Assembly: GCA_010645155.1 (NCBI GenBank) | Contig: CM021323.1 | Span: forward strand, 5,371,768 to 5,435,767 | Direction: 5' to 3' | DNA length: 64,000 nucleotides | Source: Tigriopus japonicus | Taxonomy: Eukaryota > Arthropoda > Copepoda > Harpacticoida > Harpacticidae | Part shown: positions 54,113 through 64,000 of the stretch, piece after piece | Layout of the letters: the number at the start of each line of letters is the position of its first letter | How positions within the stretch are numbered: the stretch's first letter is position 1 | Notes under the pieces: model-generated | What the model saw: only the letters and a program-made list of their open reading frames with translations | The model's database searches: none | What the model was told of the DNA's origin: nothing | Made by a program: the position numbers and the translations under genes

Positions 54113-56743
54113 TTTTCCATTCAAATTTCCCGCCCAAAGTTAAACCGTTTCTGCCCTGTTCCAAATCGAGTTTAGCACTGCGGAATAACGACGTTTGGAC
54201 AATCTAGAAAGAAGATCTAGATATCAGGACATGAGCAGGTGATTGCTGAGGGAAAGGCCAGGATCAACGATAGTTTATACATTATTCGTTTTTATATTTA
54301 CCCGGAATTGGACGTGGATGAAGGTTCCTCTGTAGTGTCATCTTTCTGAAGTTGTTCTACCTGGGCCGAGATGGCCTTTAAACTCGAGAATCATGCTAGA
54401 TATAAACGTATGAGGAGCAACGAGACATCGAATGGTGGGCTTTCACATGTGTTAGGGTTGTTTCTAATGCTAAGAACTGGAGAAACGAAACGTAGACCTT
54501 TATTTATTGGCCAGGCCTTGCTTTCTCCTTGGCCAACGAACCATTCGTTTGACTGAAGCGCTTCTTGGTTGAAATCATAACAACAACTGCTTATTTACAT
54601 GTACATGAGCTCTCACTTTCTTTCTGACGTACAAACACCGTTTGCCAACGGTGATTTCTTTAGCTTGGATACCTTGCTTTCATGCAAGTTATTCTGAATT
54701 TGTCGATGAGCTACGGAGCAAATATCTCTTATTGGTTCAACAAAGCCACTCTTTTTGTCTGGTTCGAGAGTACGTTATGAATGAAGCGGGCATTTGGAGG
54801 CATATCTAAAGCCAAGGGTTTTTATAATTTGCAAATTGTAGATGTCCATGTTGAGGCTTACGAGGGAAGAGGCCCATGTGGATTACGGGGTCACAAACGT
54901 GTTATTATTGAATATGGCGATTATGGAGAAATGCGTTGAAGAAGAACCTTCTCTTATAGAATGTGTCTACCCTACCAAATCGCTCTGAGATTATCTTCTT
55001 TGTAGGATACGGTTGTCAATTCATGATTGCCACTGAATAGTTGTACTCACAAACCATCAATTCTAGACTTACATTAATGACATCAGCTCGACTTGCTTTA
55101 GACAGCCTCAATCGACTCCTGGAGACGAGTGCTACCAAAGTTATTAAGTAGATTTTGAGAGTCAGGAAGCAATAATGATTGCATTATGCTGTGGGTAATC
55201 TCTTGGGAACAAGATTGGGATTACATCTATAACAAAGTGACAAGCTTCACTTCTCAAGCATAACACTCTCTAGTATGGATGGATCGAAAGACTCTGAAAT
55301 ATTAGAGATTTTACTTTTTGAATACCCTTATTTCCCTACTTTTTTGTAAAAAGTTGACCATGGCATTTGCAATGTCAGAAATATTCCTATTTTTGTATTT
55401 CTCTTTCCTTGCGCATTTTTTTTTATTTTGACCATAATTTTGGCCGATAGCTCAATATCTGCTCTCAACTTTTCTTTAGAAATGAAAGACTGCCATGGAG
55501 GTGTAATATCAAGAGAATAGTATGCAAAATCATAAGAAAGAATATGATTTCCTGCCACTGTCCATAAAACGCCACAGTTTTAGGGCATGAGAATAGTCGA
55601 AGCTCTTTTGACGAATGTTTTTATCATACAAGTACCTCTCGGCATTTTGTCTCTCTGATACCTTGGACAACCAAATTATCTCATAATGGATTGCCAGCTT
55701 TCTTCCCGATGGAGTCATCAGTAATGAGTATACAGTACTAGTTATGGTCTAAGAATAACAACGTATTCAAAAGAAAAACTTCTATTTTGGGATGGCTTAA
55801 AATAGACCTTACACACTTTCGTGATGCCATGCAAATGAGACTAATGATTTTGTACCCTGATGATTCGTCCCTATTCATTGAGGTAATGGTAGCGAAAAAC
55901 TACTTCCCAAATAGTACATTCCATGACACTAATTCGAGGTCCTTGTGAACATTAGCGAGCCTTCTGAGGTCATTGAGGCCATTATGTCGAGTTCTGGCAT
56001 ATTTCCGACATTTCAGTGAACTTCTGTCTAGATTCCAAATCCTTTTGATAAAACAGTTGAAAGATGGCCCATTTCTTATCCATTAAAATCCAGATTTGAA
56101 ACTATTCAGCCACTTTCTTTTACACTATAACATTGCACTTAATCATGAACCATGCACATGCGAGCAAATAGCTTGCAGAGCTCGAAAAAACAAACAAACA
56201 AAAACTTTACCATAACCCCTCACCCCAATTAAAAACAGAGCTAAAAGGGGTCGTCCTAATAACACACTCATCAGAGTATTGGACGATCTCTAAAGGGACA
56301 TTTGGCTAATCATAATGTACATTTCCAATGAATGAATATCGAATGAAATAAAGCTGAGTCCTTAAAAAAAATGAACCTACATCAAACTGCAAGAGCTCCC
56401 ATTTTAACTTCCCAATGGGCAGTAGCTCTCTGGAATATTCTTGAGCTACCCATAGTTAACCATAATTATCAAAAAAAAACCTACTCATCCGAGGGCTTCA
56501 GCATCAGTGGTAATACCTTGCCCAATCGGGCTTTTTGCCGGAATTGATTGCCCTCAAGACAAGACTAAACATGAAGATATCTTTAAGTCATGCCTTTCTT
56601 TGTCAGAAGTAGACAGACAGACAAGCTTTCTTAGTTGTCTAATCTGTTGACCGTTGTCAATGGCATTCACCTTTGGGCAGCTAGCTACGAACCATATTAC
56701 TACTACTGTCAGGCACTTGAGGTAAAGAAAGCTTCGATTCAAG
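54113..56743. other. Intergenic region
   Basis: No complete gene. On the minus strand, 55718-55530 and 55558-55328 are overlapping open frames that read as one protein if a single frameshift is assumed. I recognise no family, so this is at most a pseudogene. Confidence 0.4.
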
Positions 56744-56961
56744 ATGGCGTTAAGAAGTGGTTGGATCTTGGGACTCTTCTTCTTCCTTATTGGAGTGTTG
56801 GCTACTAGTTCAGTTCAAGCTCAACTCAGCCAGTTTCTATTTTCTGCTTCAGTGGACATTTGGCAACCTGACGAGGCCTCACATGCCATTATTCCCTTAC
56901 GAACGGATATGATGTACCATGAATGCGCCAACTATTGCACTATTCGAGGAGAAGGATTCGC
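56744..56961 (+). CDS. Probable first exon of a secreted protein
   Basis: ATG in good context (CAAGATGG), then a textbook signal peptide (LGLFFFLIGVLATSSVQAQ, cleavage after AQA or QAQ). About 50 mature residues follow, ending MMYHECANYCTIRGEGF and stopping in TTCGC|GTGAGT, a strong splice donor, phase 2. The C-x(3)-C spacing in 'HECANYC' is like the start of a PAN/apple or similar cysteine-rich domain, but one exon is not enough to name it. I could not find the next exon with confidence before the window ends; it may lie beyond 64000. Confidence 0.5.
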
Positions 56962-58830
56962 GTGAGTTCCTATTTATCGGAATTTGGTTGTTGCACTTGC
57001 CGCTCAATGAATCGGGAATTCAGAATGAAGCAGAACGGCTTTAGTGGGAAATGGAATAAGATTCCTCTAGTGAAGGAAAGACACTTCAAACTAAATATTG
57101 TTTCAGAGTAATCTTTATGATGTTGGTTCTTGTACTTATTTACGAGGCAAAAGAGGATATTAGCATCAGTGGCAAGGTGGCAGTTAGTAATCACGAAAAA
57201 AAGCTTGAAGTGGGAACATATGGTGGAACGGATTTTCCTTTTCTTGGATGTTTGAAACATTCAGAACCTTGAATTTGGAGGCACCTACCTAGGTACTTCT
57301 AAAGCAAAGAATGAATACACAAGCATTAAAAGAAAGCTTGTTTGGGTTCGTTTTGTAATCCAATGAGCTCGGTTTTCTAGTGCAGAGAGAAACAAATCTT
57401 GTTGTATTCCAGCTCTTAATTGGCCCAGGTACATGGACTTGACACGTTATGCATACATGAGACCATGGCCCAATTGTGGTGCCCAACGGTCAAGTTTGGG
57501 ATTGAGTCATCCAAAAAGCATTTTGGGGTAATTGGCTCATCAAGAGGACCGTTTATATGTTCTAGTTCCCATTTTCAGAAAATGAACGGGAATTTTTATA
57601 ACTAAGAAAATGGTCTTTGCTTTCGTAATTGATTATAATATATTCGTATGTTTTAGTATGTGGAACAACCGCTAATCTATTCAAATGTACTAATTACTAG
57701 CCCCCACACCAACAAAGACGAGGCTGGGGTTAGGTAATCCTTATAGACTTTTAATTTTCGACTCTTTTCTATTTGTCTTTACAATAAAGGTTCAAGTTCG
57801 TAAACTGGCGTTATTCCACTGGTGTTATTTCAGTATGTATTCTTTGAATTGAGGTGGCAGCCTGGTCTTTCTTCTCAATGCTTTCACGCATTCATTGGGC
57901 TAGTTTCCGTTTATGCTTAAATTTTCCTACGAAAAAGATCACGAGAAAGAACCATTGAGATCTACTAAATGCTAGAGGGAGTGTAATTGCAAAAATGTGT
58001 CTCCCGTCGCCAACTGTTGAGCGGACAAAAGTGCGGAAACATTTGAAATGTGTGACCAGGGACGTCATTTGGTGACCATGCCTTGGATTTGAATAACACA
58101 ATTAGGAACTTTTTTGCCAATACATTGAATGAGTCACAGATAGGAAGAACACAAATTAAAGCTTTTGCATTATGTGGAGCTCATCCAATACAAATATGGA
58201 CAAGAACTAACTTGTGGCTTCAAGAACGAGTTTCAAAAAGTTGGTCTTGATTGCATGTTTGGTCATACTAACTGTCCGCTCAACAGTTGTGATGGCGACA
58301 TTTTCCTCACAAATTCAACACATTCCGCCCCCTTTGCCTAATCAGCAGGGCCACCAGATAGATGTAAATTACATTTTACAGCGTAATTACCAAAATCTGC
58401 GATTTTTGTCCAAAGTTGCATAAATGAGGAAAAAATTAAATAAATTTGCAAAAATTGCCTGTTTTGCTGGATATGATGTGGAAAATTGTCTGATTTCACA
58501 TCAAAGGCAAGATAAAGAAGCAAAAAGATAGTGTTTTAATTTTTTTAACAGGTAAATTTTGTTAATCCTCAGGCCCGCTGGGTTGTTTTAAATGGTATTT
58601 TACATTGTAGTCACAAACAATGTGCAATTTTTGTCGAAAAATACAAAAATATGGAAAATTTCGAAAGAATGTAGAAAAATGCCTCTTCCGTTGAGAGTGA
58701 TCAACAAAAAGGATGTCAAAAATCAAAATAAGAATAGAAGCTGTTATATTTGCAACAATTGTGACAAAATATGGTCACTTTAGCATCTTTTCCTACCTAT
58801 GAAATAAAATTTAGATGATGCAAGTACATA
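56962..58830. other. Possible intron, no clear exon
   Basis: AT-rich. A frame at 58214-58430 has a hydrophobic leader and a proline-rich stretch but starts with GTG, not ATG. Around 58348 a CAGGGCCACCAG sequence resembles a hAT end without a partner. Confidence 0.35.
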
Positions 58831-60439
58831 CAGTCTATCAGAAAAGTTTGCATAACGTCGAGCGTCAGCTCGTTTTTTAAGCCTGGCCTTGGAAGGACAA
58901 GGCCGAAAAGGTTGAAATTTGGTCAGAATGACCAACATGGACCAACATACCACGCAAATATCCAAAAACCCAGATGCAATCAAATAATCAAAACTTTTTT
59001 TACCAAAGACTGAAAAAGGGGCGGCGCAAAAGTTTGCATAACACTTTTGAGCAAGTCGAGGAAAGTGTGAGATTTTTCGAGAAACACCTGTAATTTTCTA
59101 TTGTTTTCAAGAGATTGATGATGAAAAAAGTCTGGATGATTCTAAAGGTTATAAAAAAGGCGAAAATCTCCATATAACCTATCTGTTTTGAAGCAATTAA
59201 GGGTGCAGCAAAAGAGTTAGCCTTGGAGACCAAGACCACGATCATTGACCTCCACAAGAAAGGCCAGGGATACAGGAAGATATCCAAGACCTTAAGTATT
59301 CCCATCCCGACCATCCAAGGAGTGGTCCGACGTTTCCAGCAGCGAGGACATGTTGGCAATGCTGACCGGCCTGGACGACCTCGTAAGCTTCCGGCAAGAT
59401 CCGTCAGAAAAGTGGTGCGAAAGGTGGAGCAGTACCCTCGTACAACCTTGGGTGAGATCCAGGATGACCTTGCCAATGAGGGTCTCAAGGTTTCAAAGGA
59501 TACCATATCGAGGACCATCAGGACTGCTGGACTTCAGACAAGGCGGCTGAGGCGCACCCCTTTTTTTAAGCCAAGACACGCCAAAACGCGGTTGAAGTAC
59601 GCCAAGGACCATCTGGACAAGGACGAGAGCTTCTGGCAATCCATCTTGTGGTCGGATGAGACGAAAATTGAGCTCTTCAGTCACAACCACGTCCAAACTG
59701 TCTATCGCCGTCCTGGACAGGCTTACCTCCCGAAGAACACCCTTCCCACAGTCAAGCACGGGGGTGGTTCCATCATGCTCTGGGGAGCATTCAGTGCCCG
59801 TGGTCCAGGGAACATCGTGAGGATCAAGGGGATCATGAAGAAGGAGGACTACTGCAAGATCCTTCAAGAAAACCGGCAGCAGTCGGCGGAGAAGTTGGAG
59901 TTGGGTCCGGATTTCTTGTTCCAGCACGACAATGGTCCAAAGCACACAAGTCGAATGGTCAAGCAATGGCTCACAGACAATGGCATTCAGGTGCTGGACT
60001 GGCCAGCGATGAATCCAGACCTGAATCCTATTGAGAATCTGTGGCAAGAGCTCAAGAGGAGAATCAGGATGAGGAAGCCCAAGAATCTGACCGAGTTGGA
60101 GTCCGTGGCCATTGAAGAGTGGCATAATATCCCCCCTGAGACTTGTAACAATCTTGTTAAGAGTTACAAAAAGCGACTATTAGCTATTTTGAAGGCTAAG
60201 GGGTTTTCAATAAATTATTGATTCAATGTTATGCAAACTTTTGCGCCGCCCCTTTTTCAGTCTTTGTTAAAAAAAGTTTTGTTTATTTGATTGCATCTGG
60301 GTTTTTGGATATTTGCGTGGTATGTTGGTCCATGTTGGTCATTCTGACCAAATTTCAACCTTTTCGGCCTTGTCCTTCCAAGGCCAGGCTTAAAAAACGA
60401 GCTGACGCTCGACGTTATGCAAACTTTTCTGATAGACTG
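58831..60439 (+). mobile_element. Tc1-like DNA transposon, near complete
   Basis: 1,609 bp with 212-bp inverted terminal repeats (58831-59042 and 60228-60439) and TA on both sides. Each terminal repeat carries the 15-base word AAAAGTTTGCATAAC at its outer (58842-58856) and inner (59028-59042) end, the IR/DR layout of two transposase-binding sites per end. The repeats are almost identical, so the insertion is young. Confidence 0.93.
59223..60221 (+). CDS. Tc1 family transposase (DD34E)
   Basis: 332 codons without a stop. N-terminal paired-like helix-turn-helix domains (YRKISKTLSIPIPTIQGVVR) and a GRPRKL AT-hook-like link come first. The catalytic core is WSDETKIE (first Asp), QHDNGPKHTS (second Asp) and NPIENLWQELKRR (Glu), with 34 residues between the last two acids. 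Length is normal for the family. No ATG is found: the frame is open from 59178, and TTG is the first start-like codon, so the original ATG has probably mutated (AAGGGT where ATGGGT might be expected). The enzyme cuts and pastes the element at TA sites. Confidence 0.88.
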   Translation: METKTTIIDLHKKGQGYRKISKTLSIPIPTIQGVVRRFQQRGHVGNADRPGRPRKLPARSVRKVVRKVEQYPRTTLGEIQDDLANEGLKVSKDTISRTIRTAGLQTRRLRRTPFFKPRHAKTRLKYAKDHLDKDESFWQSILWSDETKIELFSHNHVQTVYRRPGQAYLPKNTLPTVKHGGGSIMLWGAFSARGPGNIVRIKGIMKKEDYCKILQENRQQSAEKLELGPDFLFQHDNGPKHTSRMVKQWLTDNGIQVLDWPAMNPDLNPIENLWQELKRRIRMRKPKNLTELESVAIEEWHNIPPETCNNLVKSYKKRLLAILKAKGFSINY

Positions 60440-61503
60440 TATATCGTCCTTTGGGGGCTTCTCAAATCATGGACACTAGAGTTGGGTGACTAGAATTTTT
60501 TCTTGTTTTCTTGTCCATTTTGTTTTTCTTATTTTCTCGAGAAATTTTTGGTCAAGAAACAAGAAATCGGTCATTGAAAATTCAGAGGTTTGTTGCACTC
60601 GGCTGATGATTCTTGCGGCCTCAAATCCATGCAAACAGAGTTGCTAAATCGGAGGAATATCATGCAGGTCCATAATGTGTAATTAGATCAATCTCAAGCC
60701 ATGTGGCGGACGAAAACATTGGTATTTTTTGGTGATTGATTTTTTTTGTAGCATAACATTATAACTAAAGCATACTTGCATCCATGTAACAAAACTTACT
60801 ATAATATTTTTTAATACCAAATTCAGTTGGCAGTACCATCGCAATAGTTTTTGGCCGCCGATTCATGCACAATTTGGCACCACTTGGGTCAACTGTTGAC
60901 CCGCTTGAAAGCCTACTTTCAATCAGCATTCAGTGGCAATGTGATCAACCGGGGTCTTTTAAGACAAACTATGGATAATTTGCAGATTTAATAAAACAAA
61001 TTGTAGTGGCAAGTAAAACGTGAAAAGTACAAACAAAAGTGATAGTTGTCACAGAAGGCCAAGTTATATGACTAGAAAGTCGTGATGTCAGGAAGAACTA
61101 CAAATCTGAAAAATGTCATTCACGTGTCTGTCAGCTACCTGAGAAGAAATGGAACAAAAAAGGTCAATAAATGTGCTGTTTGAGCTATTTTTGTCATGAC
61201 TTTTCGGCTTATTTGGATTTTCTTGCTTTTTTCTTGTTTTCTCGAGAAAAAAAACATTTCCTTTCTTGTTTTTTGAAACTTCTCGAGAAATTTCCCAACT
61301 CTAATTTCCCAACTTTTATCAAAAGCAGAGCCTTAGGGAATCAATTCATTTTGGTGTTTTCCTACAACCTGACCAAAAATGTGTAAAATATAAAAGTAGT
61401 TTGTAAATGACTGATTAACATATTTTATTTTGTAAACCTTCTTCGTTTGCAATAAGTAAGGCAAAAATAAGTGATTTTGTTATGATTGCCAACGGGCAAA
61501 GAT
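60440..61503. other. Possible hAT-like non-autonomous element and AT-rich DNA
   Basis: AGAGTTGGGTGAC at about 60478 and CCCAACTCT at about 61303 are inverted, and both are followed inward by TTCTTG and CTCGAGAAA words. This looks like one element of about 830 bp, but no target duplication is visible. Confidence 0.4.
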
Positions 61504-62125
61504 TTATGTGTCAGCCTGTATGTTTGGGCCCCTCCCTACGATCGTTGGAATGAAAAATCCAGTATTTGATTGGGTGGTGATATGAGTAAGTAAACTAAAA
61601 TAGCGTTTTGTGAGCCCAACTGGGCAGAACAGCGAGTTTCTAGATCTTAGGAATACTCTGTGACCTTGACCTTGTTTGTCATTTTTACGTTTTGGGAAAA
61701 ATATTTCTAAATCTTCCACAGAGAAAGTGAAATCTTTCACTTTTAAACCCCGCAGATCTCTCCAGTACGTCAGCATTGAACAGTTTTGAAGCGGAAGGGT
61801 GTTAGCAATGACTGCCATTATGATAAATCACTAACCTGGATCACAGAGAGTTCAGAGTATTTTTTTTTAATTCCTGTACCACTGAAAATTGACATCCTTT
61901 TTTAATTTTCTCTATCTCATGTCTTTGGTCTTTCTCGAAATCAGCAAGAGATAGAAATTGCCTTAGGGTGGCCAAATGCAGACTACTTCTGCGACATTTA
62001 AGTTTTCCTAAAGATTTCCAAATTATGAAACGATCTTTTGGTAACCTGAAAGGTTTAGGAAATGAAGACATAGTTTTGCCTAGTGCTCTAATTTTGCCCA
62101 AGTGTTCACTTTTTGTTTTGCTCAA
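61504..62125 (-). pseudogene. Decayed tyrosine recombinase fragment (Crypton/DIRS-like)
   Basis: The minus strand at 61818-61504 reads DLRGLKVKDFTFSVEDLEI, then FFPKRKNDKQGQGHRVFL and CPVGLTKRYFSLL. This is the pattern of the catalytic domain of eukaryotic tyrosine recombinases (LRxxEL, W/xD, beta-strands with KxDxxxxG, CPV). The first catalytic Arg region (SMLTYWRDLRG) is disturbed, and the C-terminal HxxR and Tyr motifs are absent before the stop. A second open frame, 62125-61841, lies upstream in a different frame and may be its N-terminal part. Confidence 0.5.
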
Positions 62126-63336
62126 TCATGGACACTGTTGGTTACCTCTGGCTTTTTGGACTACAGAACATCCTACCTTTCTTGTCATTTGGTACAAGAA
62201 CTTTTGCAGCGTTATTGAGTCTCACGATTCAAAATGTGGAGTGTACACAGTACTAAGAGACCCTGTCTATTTAGTCACTTCTTTTGCTGTTTATGTAAGT
62301 TTTATCAGTGTTTGTTTCTAGAGCCATTTATTCTAACTTCAAATGCTGTGTTCTTGTAATGCACCAAAATTGCATTGGTTTGTCACAACGGTGTCCAAAA
62401 GTCCACATGTCTGTTAGCTTCCCCAACTCCTTTTTGAATGTCTGAAATTGGTCGCTCTGATTTCGTTGACTTGTCTTCTCCTTTTCCCCTTTTTCTCCTT
62501 CCTCATATGTAGAGGGTGACTAATTTTGAAACTGAAGTTGACATTGTAAACCTGTAATAACTTTAAAATGAGGCAAAAATCTTGATGTCCTTAAAATTTA
62601 AGACTGTTTTTTGATACAATAATTAACAACTTGCTGTTAGCTGCTGCCAATTTTAAATCACCGGGGATGTACGAGAGGCATTCAAACTTAGCTAAGGGAA
62701 GGGCATATTTTCGGAATTTCTCTACTTTCCATTACAGGAAATGCTAAAAATGCCGCTGGAGGTCGCTTTTTTCGACTCTCAATATTGACACGTGTATGTT
62801 ATACTCTTTATGCTCAAATCGGCATTTTCTATCCTCGAGTGTTCAAAACTCTTGGCATGGCAGGAAATACTAATGATGTCTTGATTTTTGGCGGGAAAAA
62901 AGTTCGGAAGACATGTGTTTCTGAGGTAGCTAAAATGAAGATGCAGGCCAGGTAATTGCTACAATTCCTTTCTTATCTTCACAACTTGATGTTGGAATAG
63001 CAGTTCTTGACATTCTTTTGCAAAAAAAGTATGTTTTGTTGCTTTTATCTAAAATTTCGATACATAAATTGAAAGGGCTCTTCCGAACTTTTGAATCAGG
63101 AATGCCCGACTTTGAATTACAAGATAGCCAGCGGAGATAGGTTCCTGAGGCAACTAAACCTAAAAACAAATAATTTGTTTAATTGAAGGCTTCCAATTTC
63201 TCCTCTTGTTTTTAAAATACTTTACAATACTCCTTAACGTACAATAACCGTGCCATTGCTCTTAAAAGCACCATATTTTCGAAAATCTGACCCCTGAATA
63301 CTGAGACATTTTTTGGCAAATCTAGGCTGCTAAGTC
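62126..63336. other. Gene-free sequence
   Basis: Short frames only. I see no recognisable coding, RNA or delimited repeat. Confidence 0.45.
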
Positions 63337-63608
63337 CAGTGATGGCAAATTTTGGCTTTTACTAAATTTCTGCCATTTTCTGCCACTTGGCAGAAAATGG
63401 CAGAAAGTGGCAGAAAATGGCAGAAAGTGGCGGAAAATGGCAGAAAATGGTAGAAAATGGCAGAAAGTGGCAGAAAATGGCAGAAAATGGCAGAAAGTGG
63501 CAGAAAATGGCAGAAAGTTGCAGAAAATGGCAGAAAGTGGCAGAAAATGGCAGAAAGTGGCAGAAAATGGCAGAAAGTGGCAGAAAATGGCAGAAAGTGG
63601 CCGCTAAT
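63337..63608. repeat. 10-bp minisatellite next to a hAT-like end
   Basis: CAGTGATGGCAAATTTTGGC at 63337 looks like a hAT terminus. From about 63371 to 63602 the sequence is a run of TGGCAGAAAA and TGGCAGAAAG units, beginning with a short palindrome. All long frames here come from the repeat. A matching right end was not found inside the window. Confidence 0.8.
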
Positions 63609-63966
63609 AGACAAAAGTACCCATAGACTGATGTTCAACTACAAATCTGCTTTTGTAGAATGAGATTAAAAGAGTCAAATATAATTAAAGATTACACAAA
63701 TACTTGAGAGTAACAACTACTAACTCAAAATTAAATGTAAACATCATTGTTGTTGCTTAAATAACTAGAAATACACATTGCCTTTGAAAACACGTCTTTG
63801 CATAAGATATTTCCTGGTTTAAAATCGTCATTCTTTTCATGTGCCATATGGTTATAATAATTCAGGCTGAGATAAGAACTTCAATTGAAAATATGACGAA
63901 AGTTTATGTGAAATAATCAAAAACTCCTATGATATACTTTTATCATATTTCATATTGATACTATAT
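63609..63966. other. AT-rich sequence
   Basis: Nothing recognised. Confidence 0.5.
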
Positions 63967-64000
63967 TTTTTTTTTTGTTGGTGCTAGAGTCGGAGGGTTG
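63967..64000 (-). repeat. Tail of a SINE cut by the window edge
   Basis: A T run followed by GTTGGTGCTAGAGTCGGAGG and GTTG matches the tail side of the SINE at 51928-52167. Confidence 0.5.

Noticed and set aside
55328..55718. A gene spanning two overlapping minus frames
   Set aside because: Needs a frameshift, has no recognised domain and no clear splice sites; left as possible pseudogene debris.
63371..63602. Short regular repeats that might look like a CRISPR array or a coding repeat protein
   Set aside because: Units are contiguous 10-mers without spacers, and the genome is eukaryotic; the frames are artefacts of the repeat.

Overview
This is a 64-kb piece of a eukaryotic nuclear genome. 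The protein-coding genes are animal genes split by GT-AG introns. Noncoding DNA is AT-rich and full of small transposable elements. Introns range from under 70 bases to almost 9 kb. A CYP2-type P450, a DD34E Tc1 element, many foldback MITEs and hAT-like elements suggest an arthropod. A copepod crustacean (Tigriopus-like) is my best guess, inferred from codon style and gene structure and not proven.

Layout: 1-7 kb is gene-poor and holds a decayed LINE reverse transcriptase, a hAT-like element with an internal minisatellite, and foldback repeats. 7.5-14.6 kb is a compact cluster: APPBP2 (+), then CDYL-like, EXD1 and VMA21, all on the minus strand. 14.8-19.3 kb holds nested MITEs. RAD50 (+) fills 20.0-28.2 kb in three exons with a 4.1-kb last intron. 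28-32 kb is repeats. A P450 gene (+) runs from 32.8 to 47.4 kb; its tiny first exon (membrane anchor) is separated by an 8.9-kb intron stuffed with transposons. An alpha-1,2-fucosyltransferase gene (-) occupies 47.5-54.1 kb and converges on the P450, with 106 bases between the stop codons. 54-64 kb has the likely first exon of a secreted protein, a nearly intact Tc1 element with 212-bp terminal repeats, a decayed tyrosine-recombinase fragment, and a 10-bp minisatellite.

The genes do not form a pathway: APPBP2 (ubiquitin-ligase adaptor or trafficking), CDYL (chromatin), EXD1 (piRNA), VMA21 (V-ATPase assembly), RAD50 (DNA break repair), P450 (oxidation), fucosyltransferase (Golgi glycosylation). 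I found no wholly new cellular system. The most unusual material is the transposon fauna. It includes a foldback MITE family with 7-bp target duplications, hAT-like elements that carry internal minisatellites made of end-like motifs, and several transposon-in-transposon insertions whose junctions can be read directly. Family names rest on recalled features of the proteins; no database search was run.
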